Positions 25,392-34,107 of a DNA stretch of 38,567 nt are shown here, piece after piece. Below the pieces are notes generated by a model. The model had not been told where the DNA came from, did not search any database, and saw only the letters and a program-made list of their open reading frames with translations. This DNA is from Candidatus Woesearchaeota archaeon (GTDB lineage Archaea > Nanobdellota > Nanobdellia > Woesearchaeales > JAGVZT01): assembly GCA_018302335.1 (NCBI GenBank), contig JAGVZT010000068.1, positions 1-38,567 on the forward strand, given 5' to 3'. Within the stretch, counting starts at the first letter, position 1. Each line of letters begins with the position of its first letter. A program made the translations under genes and the position numbers.

Positions 25392-25777
25392 TGAGGGGCC
25401 AGTTGGCAGTCGAGGCTCTGGTGCTCGTCGGTGCGAGCCTTGCGGTGGTACTCGTCCTGTCGTCTCTGGCCCTCGGCGCCGCTTCAGACCTGGAGAGGCA
25501 GCTCGCTTCGCACGAGGCAAGACTCGCGGTGTCCTCCCTGGCCGATGCGGCGCGGGCGGTGCATTATCAGGGAGACGGCGCCCGGCAGACCCTGTGGGTG
25601 CTCCTCCCCGAGGGCATGAGTTCCCTGGAGGCCAGCCAGCGGACCCTGCTCCTGGTAACCGACGACGAGGCGTTCCACGAGAGCCTGCCGTTCAACGTGA
25701 CGGGCACGCTGACCGCGGAGGCTGGACTGAGGAGGGTCCAGCTCAACGCGACGGCATCGGGAGTGGTCTTCGGATGA
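25391..25777 (+). CDS. Pilin-like secreted protein with class III-type signal
   Basis: MRGQLAVEALVLVGASLAVVLVLSSLALGA: RGQxxVExL followed by a hydrophobic stretch. Confidence 0.75.
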   Translation: MRGQLAVEALVLVGASLAVVLVLSSLALGAASDLERQLASHEARLAVSSLADAARAVHYQGDGARQTLWVLLPEGMSSLEASQRTLLLVTDDEAFHESLPFNVTGTLTAEAGLRRVQLNATASGVVFG

Positions 25778-26166
25778 GGCGCGCCCAATTCGCAGTGGAG
25801 ATGCTGGCGGTGATGTCCCTGCTGCTGCTTCTTGGGACTGCCATCGTGAGCCAGGCTTCAGTCCAGCAATCGCTTGCCGACCAGGGTTCGAGGGGTGCGT
25901 CAGCGATGGCAATCGCCGAAGAGACAGCCTCTGTCCTGAATGCTCTCGTGCTGGCGGGAAACGGGACCAGCGCCACGCTCAGGCTGCCGGATGCCCTGCC
26001 TGATGACACGCCCTACTCTGTTGCGGCGCGAAGCCACCTGCTGGAGCTGCGCTGGGAAGACGTCGTTGTGCAGGCTCCCCTCCTTGCGGGCGCGGTCACG
26101 GGAGAGCTGGTCCCCGGCGCGATGTTCTCTGCGAGCTATGGCGAGGGGGTGCTCCGCTTTGCCTGA
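25774..26166 (+). CDS. Pilin-like secreted protein with class III-type signal
   Basis: MRRAQFAVEMLAVMSLLLLLGTAIVSQASVQQSL; QFAVEML motif; ATGA overlap. Confidence 0.75.
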   Translation: MRRAQFAVEMLAVMSLLLLLGTAIVSQASVQQSLADQGSRGASAMAIAEETASVLNALVLAGNGTSATLRLPDALPDDTPYSVAARSHLLELRWEDVVVQAPLLAGAVTGELVPGAMFSASYGEGVLRFA

Positions 26167-26647
26167 CCGCGGCCAACTCTTCCTTGCGGATGGAATCCTC
26201 GCGGCCTTTGTCCTGACCTCGCTCCTGCTCTCGCTGTACGGACTGCAGGCCTATCTCCAGAGGGAGGCTGCTGAGGAGCATTCCCGCTCCGACCTTGCGC
26301 TCCGTGCGTGGTACGCCTCCAGCGTCCTTCTGGGGACTCCGGGCGAGCCTGAGGAATGGAACGCAGGGAATGTCTCCGCTGCCGGCCTGAAGGGCGGGCC
26401 TGCTGAAGTCAGCCATGAAAAACTTGCCCAGCTTTCCTTGCTTCTGAGCGAAGAGTCCTACGCGCCGAGCGGCTTCCTGGGACCGGGCTATCGCTATCGT
26501 CTCTCGGTCTATCCCATGCCCGATGCTGGCGTCCCGCTCATGGTTGCCGGCGGCGCGCCTCAGGGAGACACCGTGGTGCGGGTGACGCGATTCGCGCTCT
26601 ACAACGGGAGCCGCGCGAGAGTGGAATTCACCGGGTGGCAGACATGA
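26159..26647 (+). CDS. Pilin-like secreted protein (probable TTG start)
   Basis: (L)PDRGQLFLADGILAAFVLTSLLLSLYGLQAYLQREAAEE; TTG at 26159 overlaps the upstream stop. Confidence 0.65.
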   Translation: MPDRGQLFLADGILAAFVLTSLLLSLYGLQAYLQREAAEEHSRSDLALRAWYASSVLLGTPGEPEEWNAGNVSAAGLKGGPAEVSHEKLAQLSLLLSEESYAPSGFLGPGYRYRLSVYPMPDAGVPLMVAGGAPQGDTVVRVTRFALYNGSRARVEFTGWQT

Positions 26648-27048
26648 GACGCGGCTTCTTCAGCGCCGACGCGCTCATCGCGCTCATCGTCACCGCGACG
26701 GTCGCGCTCGCGGTCCTCCTCCTGTTGCGGGCGACTCCCGATGAATCCGGGCAGGAGCAGCTTCATCTGGCTGCTGTCGACAGCGGTGCGGTCCTCGAAG
26801 CGGAGGGCTCTCTCCGGCTGCTCGCCTCCGGAGACGCAAGCGGAGTGGAGAGCTATCTCGACGGCCTTCCGGAGGAGTTGTGCGCGGAGGTGGCACTGCA
26901 CGATGCCAGCGGAAGCCTCGTGCAGCTGGTGCGGAGAGATGGCTGTGCCGATCCGCGGAACACAACTCGTCAGGTCAGCGCCGCTCGTCGGGTTCTTCCT
27001 GCGGGAGACACGAGCTATCTGGTGGTGCTCATGGCGTGGTACCGATGA
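26644..27048 (+). CDS. Pilin-like secreted protein
   Basis: MRRGFFSADALIALIVTATVALAVLLLLRATPDESGQEQL; N-terminal charged residues then hydrophobic helix. Confidence 0.65.
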   Translation: MRRGFFSADALIALIVTATVALAVLLLLRATPDESGQEQLHLAAVDSGAVLEAEGSLRLLASGDASGVESYLDGLPEELCAEVALHDASGSLVQLVRRDGCADPRNTTRQVSAARRVLPAGDTSYLVVLMAWYR

Positions 27049-27845
27049 GACGCGCCATGGTCGCCAGCATCACTGCGGTGCTGCTCCTCTCGTCGCTGAC
27101 GGTGCTGGCCCTCGCCCTCGCCCAGCAGCGCAGGAGCTACTCCCGCGCGAAGGGCTTCCTGCCCGAGACTCTTGCGTTCGCCGCGGCGCTGGACGACCTC
27201 TCGTCCGGCTTCTCCGAGGGCCTGTTCGGCATGAGCGTCGTGGAGCTGTCCAATGGAAGCCTGCTCCTGGAGCCGGCCGGATTCCTCAGTCCGGCGATAG
27301 ACCACGAGCAACGTCTCGACTCCTATCGCGAGGCCGCTGCCCTTCTTTCCGCGCAGCAGCACCTCAGTCTCTCGCTCGCAGGAGGCCCTTCCTTTGCCAT
27401 CGAGCCGCAGAACATCACCTTGACTTTCAACGGAAGCCAGCTCAGCGGCCAGCTGGGGGAGGCGGTGCAGTCCCTCCGCATCACCGCCATGGCATCCGCG
27501 GTGAACGCGACTTTGAATTCGAGCCCGGCTGCCAGCGGAGACACTCCCGTAGAGGTGCACATCCGGGATGCAGCGGGCAATACGGCGCTCAGCACCACAG
27601 TGCTGCTCGACCTCGCAGCGGAGAACGCGCCGTTCGAGGTCTCCTTTTCGAATGCCTCGGTGAGCGTCGAGGTGTCCTCGTCCAACCTGCTCATCACCAG
27701 CGCAGGGACCGCAGTGAACGTGACCACCCTGGCGCTCGAGTTCCTGGAAGCGGACTCTCTCCTGCGCAGCGATGTAATGGTCACTCTGAACAGCTCGACT
27801 TTTTCCGTGAGAAGACCACTCATGACCAGAGGTGACACCACATGA
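27045..27845 (+). CDS. Secreted protein with N-terminal anchor and several N-glycosylation sequons
   Basis: MRRAMVASITAVLLLSSLTVLALALAQQRRSYSRAKGFLPE...; sequons NGS, NIT, NGS, NAT, NSS, NAS, NVT. Confidence 0.7.
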   Translation: MRRAMVASITAVLLLSSLTVLALALAQQRRSYSRAKGFLPETLAFAAALDDLSSGFSEGLFGMSVVELSNGSLLLEPAGFLSPAIDHEQRLDSYREAAALLSAQQHLSLSLAGGPSFAIEPQNITLTFNGSQLSGQLGEAVQSLRITAMASAVNATLNSSPAASGDTPVEVHIRDAAGNTALSTTVLLDLAAENAPFEVSFSNASVSVEVSSSNLLITSAGTAVNVTTLALEFLEADSLLRSDVMVTLNSSTFSVRRPLMTRGDTT

Positions 27846-29560
27846 ACAGCATCACCACCCCGCTCGATGCCCTGCTGGACGCCTTACCTCCAGAAGGACT
27901 GGACCTGGCGACCCTCGCTGCCCGCATCCGCGCGGAACCTGCGCGCGTCCTCGCCTGGGCCGAACTGCTGGAGAGGCAGGGAGCGCTCCGCCTCATCTTT
28001 CCTCTTTTCGGAAAGGGGAGGGCCATCCCTATCCAGCGTGCCGCGCCGTGCTTACCTGGGGAAATGCCAGTCGGCTCAGAAAGCTATGCCGTTCAGGCAG
28101 ACGGCATCAGCGCCCAGGTGAGCATCGTGCTGAAGCCGGGCGCCGCGGGAACATACCTCCTTCAGGCGCCAACTCTCGGTCCGGGAACCGAGGCGCTCCT
28201 CAAGGACATCATCGAGATACACGCAGGACGTGCCGAACTCCCGAGCTATCCCCGGAGCTGGCCCGAGCGCCGCCTCTATCTTGACAGCCAGCTGGTCCTC
28301 ATGCGCGCGATACTCCGCGAGCGCGCGGGAGAGCTGCCCGAGGAGACAGCCTCTGCGCTCGCCGCCATGGCAGTGCATCGCGCACGCGGGCTGAAGGACC
28401 TGGAGCTCTACCTCGCGGATGACTGGCTGGAGGAGCTTGCCATCACCGGCAGCAGGTTCCCCATGGCGGTCTACCATCGGAAGCACGGCTGGCTGGAGAC
28501 AGAGCGGAGATTCCAGGACGACGAGGAGATTTACAGCTTCGCGGCAATCATCGGGAGGCAGATGGGCAAGGAAATCACCATGCGCACCCCCATCGTGGAT
28601 GCTCCCCTCTACCAGGGGGACAGGAGCATCTCCACCCTGTACCCGGTCTCGTCGCTGGGCAACACCGTGACCATCAGGCGGTTCGCGCGCAATCCCTGGA
28701 CCCTGGCGGACCTGCTCTCCTCGGGCAACCTCTCCGTCGAGATGGCTGCGCTGCTCTGGCAGGCGATGCAATTCGAGATCAACATCCTCATCGCGGGCTC
28801 CACCGCTTCCGGCAAGACGTCCCTGCTCAACGCCCTCTGCGCGCTCCTTCCCAATGCCCAGCGCATCGTCTCCATCGAGGACACCAGGGAGCTCTCCCTC
28901 CCCGAGACCCTGGCATGGAACTGGGTCCCGCTCGCGGTGCGCCAGCAGAACCAGCAGGGGGAGGGCACCATAGAGATGCTCGACCTCATGGTCAGCGCCC
29001 TCCGCATGCGTCCAGACCGGCTGGTCATCGGAGAGGTCCGTAGGAGGGAGCAGGTGCTCACCATGTTCGAGGCGATGAACACGGGTCATGCGGTGTATTC
29101 CACGCTCCATGCGGATACAGCCGACCAAGTGGTCCGGAGGCTTGTCGAGGCGCCGCTCTCCGTCCCCGCACGGGACGTGCAGGCCCTCCAGCTTGTGGTG
29201 GTGCAGCACAGGGACAGGCGCACCGGCCTGCGGCGCACACGGGAAATCGCCGAGGTGCTGCACCTTCCTGGCGATGAGGTGAAGCTCAACTACCTCTTCC
29301 GCTGGCAGCCCCGCAAGGATGCATTCGATGAGGTGTCGCAGAGCGTCCGGCTCGCGGAGGAGCTGAACCTTCACACGGGACTCTCGCTGCAGGACCTCGC
29401 GAAGGACAGGAAGGAGAAGGCGGAGCTGCTGGAATGGCTCGCGAAGCAGAAGCCAGGCCTCGCGGACTTCGGCAGGCTGATGCATCTCTTCTACCAGGAC
29501 AGCGCGGCCCTGCTGGCGAGCATCCGCAGGAAGTCGCCTCTGGACGAGGTGCTGAAGTGA
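27842..29560 (+). CDS. GspE/TadA-family type IV pilus/secretion ATPase
   Basis: LTRRGDYS-like core: TVTIRRFARNPWTLADLLSSGNLSVEMAALLWQAMQFEINILIAGSTASGKTSLLNALCALLPNAQRIVSIEDTRELSLPE...RPDRLVIGEVRRREQVLTMFEAMNTGHAVYSTLHADTADQVVRRL. Confidence 0.95.
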   Translation: MNSITTPLDALLDALPPEGLDLATLAARIRAEPARVLAWAELLERQGALRLIFPLFGKGRAIPIQRAAPCLPGEMPVGSESYAVQADGISAQVSIVLKPGAAGTYLLQAPTLGPGTEALLKDIIEIHAGRAELPSYPRSWPERRLYLDSQLVLMRAILRERAGELPEETASALAAMAVHRARGLKDLELYLADDWLEELAITGSRFPMAVYHRKHGWLETERRFQDDEEIYSFAAIIGRQMGKEITMRTPIVDAPLYQGDRSISTLYPVSSLGNTVTIRRFARNPWTLADLLSSGNLSVEMAALLWQAMQFEINILIAGSTASGKTSLLNALCALLPNAQRIVSIEDTRELSLPETLAWNWVPLAVRQQNQQGEGTIEMLDLMVSALRMRPDRLVIGEVRRREQVLTMFEAMNTGHAVYSTLHADTADQVVRRLVEAPLSVPARDVQALQLVVVQHRDRRTGLRRTREIAEVLHLPGDEVKLNYLFRWQPRKDAFDEVSQSVRLAEELNLHTGLSLQDLAKDRKEKAELLEWLAKQKPGLADFGRLMHLFYQDSAALLASIRRKSPLDEVLK

Positions 29561-30336
29561 TTCGCGCGCCGAGAGTTCTGCTCCAGCTCATCGCAGGTGA
29601 AGTTCGCAGCGCCTACGGCATTTCACCAGAGCGCTACCTGTTCCGCGCGGTCTCGGTCGGACTCCTCGGAGGAGCGGCATTCACCGCGCTGCTCTCCCTG
29701 CGCGCCTCAGAAGAGGCGGCTGTGGCCGGAGGGCTCGCCTTCCTCCTGCTCACCCTCCTCGCCGCACGCGCGCTCCCCAGGGCTCGCATGGCCGCGCGGG
29801 TGGCTGCTGCGGACAGCCACCTTCTCCTCGCGGTCCGGGAGCTGGGACTGCTCCTCAAGGCCGGATACCCGCTGCAGGACGCCCTCATCCACCTGTCCCG
29901 CGGGCACGGGGAGGTCTCGCGGCAGCTAGGGCTCCTTGCGAGGGACATCGAATCAGCGCGCCCTCTCGGAGAATGCTTCGGCGCTGCGAGGATGCGTACG
30001 TCCCCTCAGGCGCTCCTCCGGCTGCTCTCCCTGCTTGAGGGCGGCTTCCGCTCCGGAAGCTCTCTTGAGGTGAGCCTCAATGCTCTCGTCTCGGACCTCG
30101 CGAATGACCAGCGCTCCCGCATCGAGTCCTACACCCGGGAGCTCAATGTGTGGAGCATGGCGTATCTCCTCCTTGCGGTGGCCATACCCACCATCGGGGC
30201 GGTGATGCTCCTTGTCCTCGGCGCCTTCGCCGCAGGGGCCGAGATTCCCGGTTTCCACCTTTTTGTCATCGGGAGCATAGGGATGCAGGTGCTGATGCTC
30301 ATGACGCTGCGGACCAGGAGGCCGGTGGTGACATGA
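29557..30336 (+). CDS. TadC/GspF-like inner-membrane platform protein, first of two
   Basis: GTG start overlapping the ATPase stop; LLLAVRELGLLLKAGYPLQDALIHLSRG...LLSLLEGGFRSGSSLEVSLNALVSDL and C-terminal TM helices. Confidence 0.85.
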   Translation: MIRAPRVLLQLIAGEVRSAYGISPERYLFRAVSVGLLGGAAFTALLSLRASEEAAVAGGLAFLLLTLLAARALPRARMAARVAAADSHLLLAVRELGLLLKAGYPLQDALIHLSRGHGEVSRQLGLLARDIESARPLGECFGAARMRTSPQALLRLLSLLEGGFRSGSSLEVSLNALVSDLANDQRSRIESYTRELNVWSMAYLLLAVAIPTIGAVMLLVLGAFAAGAEIPGFHLFVIGSIGMQVLMLMTLRTRRPVVT

Positions 30337-31205
30337 TGCGCGCGCTCGCGGCATTCTGGCCCTTGAGACTACGCAGGCTCCTCGGATACGCTGACAGGCG
30401 CTCTGAAGAGCGTCTCGGCAAGCTGACCGCATGGTGGCTGGCTGCCTTGCTGCTCTCGCTGCTTACGGGTGTGGCGAGCAGGGGCGCGCTCGTGCTTGCG
30501 GCCCTGGTCGCTGTGGCCCCTCTCCTGTGGATGCTTCGCGAGCGCCTCAGGAGCGAGGAGAAGGCAGGGCAGGCCGAGGCTCAGCTTCCCGTCCTCCTGC
30601 GGGAGACGGCCTCCTATCTACGGGCGGGACTCTCTTTCGATGAGTCCCTCGCCCGCGCCGCCTCGCACGATGGCGTCCTTTTCCGTCGCCTGCGGACAGC
30701 CCTCTCCCGGAACCCCGGCGCAGCCCTCATGGAGCTATCATCTGGTCCTGCAGGCGGTGTCTTCGCGCTCCTGGGACCTGCCTCCAGAGCGGGGTCGGTC
30801 ACCGCGGCCCTGCTTGAGGAGCTGGCCCGCCATGCCGAGGAGGGACGCTCCCTGAGGCAGGAGTTCCAGGTGAGCACCAAGAGCTACTCCATGCTCATCG
30901 CCATGAGTGCGGTGCTCATCATGCCGGTGCTGCTCGCCCTCTCCCTCCGGTTCCTGCGAGTCATCTCCGGCATCACGCCCGGCGCTTCTGGAGGCCTCGG
31001 TCTTCCCCAACTGGTCGCGTCCTCGCTGCCCGCGGAGCAGACCATGGCCGCGCTGTCCGTCATCCTGCTCCTCTGCACGGTGCTGCTCGCGACCCTGTTC
31101 GGCAGCGTCGCGCGTGGCGAAAGCATTGCGCGCGGGGTGAGCAGGTCTCCGCTTTTCCTTGTCGCAGCGCTCGCAGTGTTCTTGGTCGCTCGGGGGCTGC
31201 TCTAG
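30333..31205 (+). CDS. TadC/GspF-like inner-membrane platform protein, second of two
   Basis: AQLPVLLRETASYLRAGLSFDESLARAASHDG...LLGPASRAGSVTAALLEELARHAEEGRSLRQEFQVSTKSYSMLIAMSAVLIMPVLLALSL; ATGA overlap. Confidence 0.85.
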   Translation: MMRALAAFWPLRLRRLLGYADRRSEERLGKLTAWWLAALLLSLLTGVASRGALVLAALVAVAPLLWMLRERLRSEEKAGQAEAQLPVLLRETASYLRAGLSFDESLARAASHDGVLFRRLRTALSRNPGAALMELSSGPAGGVFALLGPASRAGSVTAALLEELARHAEEGRSLRQEFQVSTKSYSMLIAMSAVLIMPVLLALSLRFLRVISGITPGASGGLGLPQLVASSLPAEQTMAALSVILLLCTVLLATLFGSVARGESIARGVSRSPLFLVAALAVFLVARGLL

Positions 31206-31549
31206 CGGCGCAGCTCTCTGATGAGCGGAGCGAGCTTGCTGTCGAGCAGTTCCTGAAGCTCCGGGTCATCCTTGTGCATGAAGATATCCGGAATCTCGAG
31301 CACCTCGGTCTTGCGGAACGCCCCATCGTGCAGCTGCCTGATGTGCTCGAGGTGGTGCTCCTCCATCACGAAGATGCGGTCAGCGCGCTCGATGTGCTCT
31401 CTGGTGACCCTGGTCCGCGCTCCGAAGGAGGTGCCCGCGCTCTCCACCTCGACCCCCGAGATGCGATGCTCCTTGAGCTTCCTCTTGAGGAATTCCTCCG
31501 CAGCGACGCTTCTCTGGAGATTGGCCGTGCAGATGAACAGGATGCGCAT
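31202..31549 (-). CDS. Low-molecular-weight phosphotyrosine phosphatase family protein
   Basis: MRILFICTANLQRSVAAEEFLKRKL...VESAGTSFGARTRVTREHIERADRIFVMEEHHLEHI; N-terminal CX5R P-loop (CTANLQR). Confidence 0.88.
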   Translation of the reverse strand: MRILFICTANLQRSVAAEEFLKRKLKEHRISGVEVESAGTSFGARTRVTREHIERADRIFVMEEHHLEHIRQLHDGAFRKTEVLEIPDIFMHKDDPELQELLDSKLAPLIRELRR

Positions 31550-31593
31550 GCTGCGGGTAAAGCGGGCGGCATATATAAGCGTTCGGGCGCTCG

Positions 31594-33177
31594 TCAGAAG
31601 CCCGGTCGCATCGCCGTGCGAGTCACGCGTCGTCCCGCAGGAATGCCGGGTATCCTCAACACTGCGGCCGACTCCTGCTTCTCTTCGGCGACCGGCTCCA
31701 TCCTGGGAGGAGCATTCTTGCTGAGCACGATGCGCCTCTGCCACTCTTCCCGCGTTGCCGGGAAATCGCTCCTCTGGTGGCAGCCGCGGCTCTCCTGCCG
31801 GAGCAGCGCGGAGGTGGTGATGAGCATCGCCACGCCGAGCATGCCCTGCTCAACCGTCGGCTGCAGCGAGGCGAGTCCGGCAATCGCCTCCAGGAGTCCC
31901 TGCTCGTCGCGCTGCATCCCGACAAGGCGCCACATGAGCGAGGCAAGGGAGTCGGATGGCGTAGCGTGATGAGCCGACCGGCCAACATCCTGCGGGGGTG
32001 CCTGCGTACCCCTGGGCTTCTCGGTCAGAATGCGAAGCGCCGCTGTCCTGCCGAACACCGCTCCCTCCAGGAGAGAGTTGCTCGCGAGGCGGTTGGCGCC
32101 ATGGACGCCCGTGCAGGCGCACTCCCCCACCGCGTAGAGCCCAGGGACGCTGCTCGTGCCGGAGAGGTCGGTGCGTATCCCTCCGCAGAGGAAATGCGCA
32201 GCAGGGATGACCGGAATCGGCTGCTCAGCCGGGTCAAGGCCGTAGGCGGCGCAGGTTTCCATCAGGGTGGGAAAGCGCGTGACGAGCAGCTCGCGGGAGA
32301 GATGCCGCACGTCGAGAAACACGTCAACGCCCAGCTGGACGCTGCGCCAGATGCGCTGGCTCACCACATCGCGCGGGGCGAGTTCCCGGAGGGGGTGGTC
32401 CGCGAGGATTCGCGCGCCGTCGGCATCGATGAGATGGCCGCCCTCGCCGCGCAGGGCCTCGGTGAGCAACTCGTTCCTTGCCTGGGGAAGAGCGAGGGTG
32501 GTGGGATGGAACTGCATGAACTCGAGGTCGGCGAGCTCCGCGCCGGCCTGGTACGCCAGCCACAGTCCCTCGCCCGTGGCGGATTCGGGATTCGAGGTGC
32601 GCTGCCACAGCCTGCCCGCTCCGCCGGTGGCGAGGACGACGGCGTCCGCATGCATTTTGGTCTCTCGCTTCTTCCGCATATCGAGAAGAGTGGCTCCCGT
32701 GCAGCGGCCTTCCACCGTGAGCTGTGTGGCGAGATGCTGCTCCAGCACCTCGATGCGCGGATGAGCGCGCACAGCGTGGGAGAGCGCCTCCTGGATGGCA
32801 GCGCCTGTCTTGTCCGCGACATGAGAAATCCGGCGCTGGGCATGCCCTCCTTCCCGGCCGAGGGATGCTTCGAACCGCACCCCCCTGGCGAGCAGCTCCC
32901 GGATGGCCTCCGGTCCTTGGCGCACCAGATTATCCACAGCAAGCCGGTCGCACAGGGCTCGCCCTGCCTCGAGGGTATCATGGACGTGGCTTTCGAAGGT
33001 ATCGTCCCTTCCGACCACCGCGGCGATTCCTCCCTGTGCCTTGCTGGTGTTCGTCTCCGGGGACTTGCTCGCGACGAGGACGCGCTGGCCTTCGGGGATG
33101 GCATCCGCGACGGCGAGGGCGGCGCTGAGGCCTGCGACGCCCCCGCCGATGACCAGGCAGCGCACGCGCTCAGCCAT
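31594..33177 (-). CDS. nadB: L-aspartate oxidase (C-terminal tail encoded by element F)
   Basis: MAERVRCLVIGGGVAGLSAALAVADAIPEGQRVLVASKSPETNTSKAQGGIAAVVGRDDTFESHVHDTLEAGRALCDRLAV...GGIRTDLSGTSSVPGLYAVGECACTGVHGANRLASNSLLEG...RQESRGCHQRSDFP. Confidence 0.95.
   Translation of the reverse strand: MAERVRCLVIGGGVAGLSAALAVADAIPEGQRVLVASKSPETNTSKAQGGIAAVVGRDDTFESHVHDTLEAGRALCDRLAVDNLVRQGPEAIRELLARGVRFEASLGREGGHAQRRISHVADKTGAAIQEALSHAVRAHPRIEVLEQHLATQLTVEGRCTGATLLDMRKKRETKMHADAVVLATGGAGRLWQRTSNPESATGEGLWLAYQAGAELADLEFMQFHPTTLALPQARNELLTEALRGEGGHLIDADGARILADHPLRELAPRDVVSQRIWRSVQLGVDVFLDVRHLSRELLVTRFPTLMETCAAYGLDPAEQPIPVIPAAHFLCGGIRTDLSGTSSVPGLYAVGECACTGVHGANRLASNSLLEGAVFGRTAALRILTEKPRGTQAPPQDVGRSAHHATPSDSLASLMWRLVGMQRDEQGLLEAIAGLASLQPTVEQGMLGVAMLITTSALLRQESRGCHQRSDFPATREEWQRRIVLSKNAPPRMEPVAEEKQESAAVLRIPGIPAGRRVTRTAMRPGF
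31604..31670 (+). repeat. Dispersed GGCCG-ended element, copy F (67 bp) inside the 3' end of nadB
   Basis: ggtcgcatcgccgtgcgagtcacgcgtcgtcccgcaggaatgccgggtatcctcaacactgcggccg; 48/67 identical to copy A without gaps. Confidence 0.85.
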
Positions 33178-34102
33178 GCTGCACCTCCAGGGAGAGGTCG
33201 AGGCTTCTCGCGGAGTGCGTCAGGTAGCCGAGGGAGATGACATCCGCGCCCGCCTGCGCATATGCCCGGGCATGCTCGCGGGTGATGCCTCCCGATGCCT
33301 CGATGAGCGGCAGCGTTCCTTCTGACCGGAGCAGCCCGACAGTCTCGCGCACCTGCGCCGGCGAGAAGTTGTCGAGCAGGAGGATGCATGGTGTCCGGAG
33401 CGCGAGTTCCTGGAAGAGGCGCGAGGCCTGGAGCGCGTCATCCCGCGAGGTGACCTCAAGCTCGATGAACGCGCCGCGCGCCCGCGCGAGCGAATCCCGC
33501 AGGGAAGAGCCGCGCAGCGCGGCAAGATGGTTGTCCTTGACGAGCACCGCGTCGTGCAGCGAGAGCCGATGCGTGAGGCCTCCTCCGACTGCCACGGCTT
33601 TCTTGTCCAGCAGCTCCCAGGGGCATTTTCGTGTCGCCGCGACCAGCGTCTTCGTCCCCTCGAGCTCTCTTCGGACGAGGGCAGTCTCGGTCGCGATGCC
33701 GCTCATCCTGCGAAGGAGTTCGAGAAGCCTGCGTTCCACGGCGAGGACCGCGGGAAGGGAGCCGGAAAGCTCTGCCGCAGCGTCGCCTTCGGCCAGCTGC
33801 GCTCCATCGTCCCGCTGCGGTCTCCAGCGGATGCCGAAGTGCGCACAGAGGAACGCGGCTTCTTCCATTCCTGCGAGCACCCCCGCTTCCTTCGCGAGGA
33901 TGCTGCCGGTCGCGAGGCCGCCTGGGAAGAGCGAGGACGTGGTGACATCGCGGCTGAAATCAGGCGCGTGGTCCGGAGGCAGCCCGAGGTCCCGCAGCAC
34001 CGCGCTGACAAGATAATCCTGCAGGCAGCTCGAGTAGAGCGGATTCTTTGCGGTGAGCTCCGCCGACCGGTCCAGTGGATGGGTCGCTCTCAGCGCTTGC
34101 AT
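33170..34102 (-). CDS. nadC: Nicotinate-nucleotide pyrophosphorylase (quinolinate phosphoribosyltransferase)
   Basis: DLGLPPDHAPDFSRDVTTSSLFPGGLATGSILAKEAGVLAGM...LLRRMSGIATETALVRRELEGTKTLVAATRKCPWELLDKKAVAVGGGLTHRLSLHDAVLVKDNHL...IEASGGITREHARAYAQAGADVISLGYLTHS. Confidence 0.95.
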   Translation of the reverse strand: MQALRATHPLDRSAELTAKNPLYSSCLQDYLVSAVLRDLGLPPDHAPDFSRDVTTSSLFPGGLATGSILAKEAGVLAGMEEAAFLCAHFGIRWRPQRDDGAQLAEGDAAAELSGSLPAVLAVERRLLELLRRMSGIATETALVRRELEGTKTLVAATRKCPWELLDKKAVAVGGGLTHRLSLHDAVLVKDNHLAALRGSSLRDSLARARGAFIELEVTSRDDALQASRLFQELALRTPCILLLDNFSPAQVRETVGLLRSEGTLPLIEASGGITREHARAYAQAGADVISLGYLTHSARSLDLSLEVQHG

Positions 34103-34107
34103 GGTGC

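Noticed and set aside
28076-29485. 469-aa minus-strand ORF opposite the secretion ATPase
   Set aside because: Shadow ORF; the plus strand has Walker A and other ATPase motifs.
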